Assembly: GCF_014863405.1 (NCBI RefSeq)
Contig: NZ_JACZZA010000015.1
Span: 1 to 64,000 of the forward strand
Reading direction: 5' to 3'
Length of the DNA stretch: 64,000 nt
DNA from: Dyella acidiphila
Lineage (GTDB): Bacteria; Pseudomonadota; Gammaproteobacteria; Xanthomonadales; Rhodanobacteraceae
The translations under genes and the position numbers were made by a program. Each line of letters begins with the position of its first letter. Position 1 is the stretch's first letter. Shown here one piece after another: positions 61,973 to 64,000 of this stretch. The notes under the pieces are model-generated. The model was not told the DNA's origin. It made no database searches and saw nothing but the letters and a program-made list of their open reading frames with translations.

Positions 61973-62358
61973 GCGCCGAGAAGGACCGCGTCGCCGAATT
62001 CACCGCCTTCCGCCAGCGCATGAACGAACGCATCCTGGGCGAAGACAACCAGGTAGTACGCCGCTTCTTCGCACTCGATACGCAGACCTACAAGGCCGGC
62101 GCACTGGATGTGAAGACCAAGGAAATGCTGGGCCTGGTGGCGTCGATGGTGCTGCGCTGCGACGACTGCATCAGCTATCACGTGGCCCAGTGCAAGGAAG
62201 CGGGCGTGAATCGCGAGGAGTTCTTCGAAGTATTCAGCGTGGGGCTGGTGGTGGGCGGGTCGATCGTGATTCCGCATCTGCGCCGCGCGGTGGATTTTCT
62301 CGACAAGCTCGAAACCGGTGACGCAGGGCAGGCGGAAAGCTGCGGCGACCACGCCTGA
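61969..62358 (+). CDS. Carboxymuconolactone decarboxylase/AhpD-like protein
   Basis: 129 residues. VKTKEMLGLVASMVLRCDDCISYH holds the CxxC...H motif of AhpD-type alkylhydroperoxidases, and EEFFEVFSVGLVVGGSIVIPHLRRAV is the second helical half. Such proteins reduce peroxides with thiol partners. The overlap with glutaredoxin supports a role in peroxide defence rather than true decarboxylation. A Cys near the C-terminus (ESCGDHA) is unusual. Confidence 0.87.
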   Translation: MSAEKDRVAEFTAFRQRMNERILGEDNQVVRRFFALDTQTYKAGALDVKTKEMLGLVASMVLRCDDCISYHVAQCKEAGVNREEFFEVFSVGLVVGGSIVIPHLRRAVDFLDKLETGDAGQAESCGDHA

Positions 62359-62365
62359 GCTTTTC

Positions 62366-62501
62366 TCCCTCTCCCCGGCGGAGAGAGGGCTGGGGTGAGG
62401 GGGCGCGCTCGCGACCAAGGTGAATCGGAGCGTCGCTTCGATGTGGCTCAGGGCAAGCCTTGTCCCCCTCACCTCAATCCTCTCCCCGCAGGGGAGAGGA
62501 G
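62366..62501. repeat. Inverted pair of REP-like elements (family C)
   Basis: TCCCTCTCCCCGGCGGAGAG with a GGGTGAGGG tail (62366-62403) and the inverse copy CCCCTCACCTCAATCCTCTC with CCCGCAGGGGAGAGG (62464-62501) form a 136-nt hairpin. The rest of the gap to 62699 holds the icd promoter region; no gene is seen. Confidence 0.82.
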
Positions 62502-62699
62502 GCGAATGCGAAAGGCCCGTTTTTTGTATTGAAGCGAGCCATCATTCGATTTGAAGCAATGCTCCATACGAGTATTTGCAACGCTTCCCGGCTTCTTCGG
62601 ACTGTTCGCCGACAGGCGTATCGGCGATAATTGAGCGGATTTCGACCAGGCGCCTCACCCATGCGCCGGTTCCCCGCTTTATTCCAAGGAGTTCCCCCC

Positions 62700-63713
62700 A
62701 TGAGCAAGACCATTGCGGTGATCCCGGGCGATGGCATCGGCCCGGAGATCATGACCGCCACGCTGCGCGTGCTCGATGCGCTGGATTGCGGTCTCAGCTA
62801 CGACACGGTCGAAGCCGGCATGATCGCGCTGGAAAAGCACGGCGATCTGCTGCCCAAGGCCACGCTAGACGCGATCGCCAAGCACCAGGTGGCGCTGAAG
62901 GGCCCGCTGACCACGCCGGTGGGCGGCGGCTTCACCTCGATCAACGTCACCCTGCGCCGTCACTTCGACCTGTATGCGAATGTGCGTCCGGCGATCAGCT
63001 TCCCGGGCACCAAGGCGCGCTACGACAACATCGACATCATCACCGTGCGCGAGAACACCGAAGGCGCCTACCTGGCCGAAGGCCAGACGCTGTCCGAAGA
63101 CGGTGAAGTGGCTACCTCGATGATCCGCAACACCCGCAAGGGCAGCGCGCGCATCGTGCGCTATGCGTTCGAGATGGCGGTGAAGAAGGGCCGCAAGAAA
63201 GTCACGGCCGTGCACAAGGCCAACATCATCAAGACCGCTTCGGGCCTGTTCCTCAATGTGGCGCGCGAAATCGCCAAGGAATACCCGCAGATCGAGTTCA
63301 ACGAGATGATCGTGGACAACGCCTGCATGCAGCTGGTGATGCGTCCGGAACAGTTCGACGTGATCGTCACCACCAACCTGTTCGGCGACATTCTGTCCGA
63401 CTTGTGCGCCGGCCTGGTTGGTGGCCTGGGCCTGGCCCCGGGCGACAATATCGGCGAGCACGCGGCGATCTTCGAAGCGGTGCACGGCTCGGCGCCGGAT
63501 ATCGCGGGCAAGGGTGTGGCCAATCCCTGCGCGTTGCTGCTGGCGGCGGCCGACATGCTCGATCACCTGGGCATGGTGGAGAAGGGCACCAAGCTGCGCG
63601 ATGCGATCCGCGACACGATGGCGAACGATCGCGATCACGTCACGCCGGATCTGGGTGGCAAGGGTTCGACCCAGAGCTTTGGCGAAGCGATCGCCAAGCG
63701 CGTAAAGGGCTGA
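62700..63713 (+). CDS. icd: Isocitrate dehydrogenase (NAD-type)
   Basis: 337 residues with AAGGAG upstream. AVIPGDGIGPEIMTATLRVL, INVTLRRHFDLYANVRP, DIITVRENTEGAYLAEGQ, VTAVHKANIIKTASGLFL, NCMQLVMRP-like DNACMQLVMRPEQFDVIVTT and NLFGDILSDLCAGLVGGLG match the isocitrate/isopropylmalate family, of the short NAD-dependent type described from Xanthomonas. Isopropylmalate dehydrogenase is less likely because of the DLYANVRP and RENTEGAY forms. It converts isocitrate to 2-oxoglutarate. Confidence 0.9.
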   Translation: MSKTIAVIPGDGIGPEIMTATLRVLDALDCGLSYDTVEAGMIALEKHGDLLPKATLDAIAKHQVALKGPLTTPVGGGFTSINVTLRRHFDLYANVRPAISFPGTKARYDNIDIITVRENTEGAYLAEGQTLSEDGEVATSMIRNTRKGSARIVRYAFEMAVKKGRKKVTAVHKANIIKTASGLFLNVAREIAKEYPQIEFNEMIVDNACMQLVMRPEQFDVIVTTNLFGDILSDLCAGLVGGLGLAPGDNIGEHAAIFEAVHGSAPDIAGKGVANPCALLLAAADMLDHLGMVEKGTKLRDAIRDTMANDRDHVTPDLGGKGSTQSFGEAIAKRVKG

Positions 63714-63727
63714 GTTATCGCTGTCCG

Positions 63728-63757
63728 CAAAAAAGCCGCCCATGGGGCGGCTTTTTT
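63728..63757. terminator. Bidirectional intrinsic terminator
   Basis: AAAAAAGCCGCCC-ATG-GGGCGGCTTTTTTG between icd and the convergent AhpD-like gene: a 7-bp GC stem extended by A/T pairs, with T-tracts on both strands. Confidence 0.92.
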
Positions 63758-63777
63758 GTTTTCAGTGCGTCGGCGTT

Positions 63778-64000
63778 TCAGGCCGCTTTGTGCTTCGCCG
63801 GCTGAAAGTTGCCGGGCTCTTGCTTCGACGGTATCGCGATGCGGTTCCAGCCGTTGATCATGATCACCAGCAGGTTCAGATCGATCAGCTCGCGCTCGCT
63901 GAACTGGGCGCGCGCCTGCTCGTACACGTCGTCCGGCACACCATGCACGGGATCGAGCCGCGTCACCGCTTCGCACCAGGCGAAGGCGGCGCGTTCGCGC
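63778..64000 (-). CDS. AhpD/carboxymuconolactone decarboxylase family protein, C-terminal part
   Basis: The last 73 residues of a gene that runs off the right edge. RERAAFAWCEAVTRLDPVHG, PDDVYEQARAQFSERELIDL and NLLVIMINGWNRIAIP are the second half of AhpD-type alkylhydroperoxidase-like proteins. The CxxC motif would lie outside the window. It is convergent with icd and ends at the shared terminator. Confidence 0.8.
   Translation of the reverse strand, partial: RERAAFAWCEAVTRLDPVHGVPDDVYEQARAQFSERELIDLNLLVIMINGWNRIAIPSKQEPGNFQPAKHKAA

Overview
The window reads as high-GC chromosomal DNA of a gammaproteobacterium of the order Xanthomonadales/Lysobacterales, most likely a Rhodanobacteraceae member (Dyella, Rhodanobacter, Frateuria or Luteibacter type). 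This is inferred from the NAD-type isocitrate dehydrogenase, the phoB-phoR / ppk1-ppx block, two large TonB-dependent receptors, the ISXO2-like (IS1595 family) insertion sequence, and the many small REP-like palindromes between genes. No rRNA, tRNA or CRISPR array was seen.

Layout. 0.2-2.0 kb: a PadR regulator coupled to a membrane protein and a DUF1579 protein. 2.2-9.8 kb: two DUF1800 proteins and a DUF1501 protein around a YfhO-type membrane protein, then a methyltransferase. 9.9-23.5 kb: a carbohydrate island with a DeoR/AgaR-type repressor, an amidohydrolase and a class I aldolase, divergent from AgaS, two PfkB-type kinases, a TonB receptor, a GH36-like enzyme and a GH35 beta-galactosidase. 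It looks like uptake and breakdown of a galactose/galactosamine-containing glycan through a tagatose-phosphate-like route. 23.6-28.8 kb: an FAD monooxygenase, an OprB-type porin and TypA. 28.9-32.0 kb: a repeat-rich island in which a roughly 520-bp tandem duplication is split by a complete IS1595-family element (24-bp terminal repeats, 8-bp target duplication).

32.1-43.3 kb is the most interesting block. A GntP-family permease diverges from a TonB receptor. They are followed by a secreted polyhydroxybutyrate (PHB) depolymerase, a CrbS-like transporter/histidine-kinase hybrid, its LuxR-type response regulator, and a 3-hydroxybutyrate-oligomer hydrolase. The two divergent promoter regions of this block share a nearly identical GTACGAAnGTACAA palindrome. 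I propose a self-contained extracellular PHB scavenging regulon.

43.4-64 kb is mostly housekeeping: PpiB, a YidB-like protein, a YeaQ-type membrane protein, an aminotransferase, malate dehydrogenase, a YVTN beta-propeller, a two-partner-secretion-like pair (an ShlB/FhaC transporter and an unusual repeat lipoprotein), LpxH with a periplasmic cyclophilin, Ppx and Ppk1, PhoR and PhoB, a BepA-like protease, glutaredoxin 3 with an AhpD-like protein, isocitrate dehydrogenase, and the C-terminal end of another AhpD-family protein running off the right edge.
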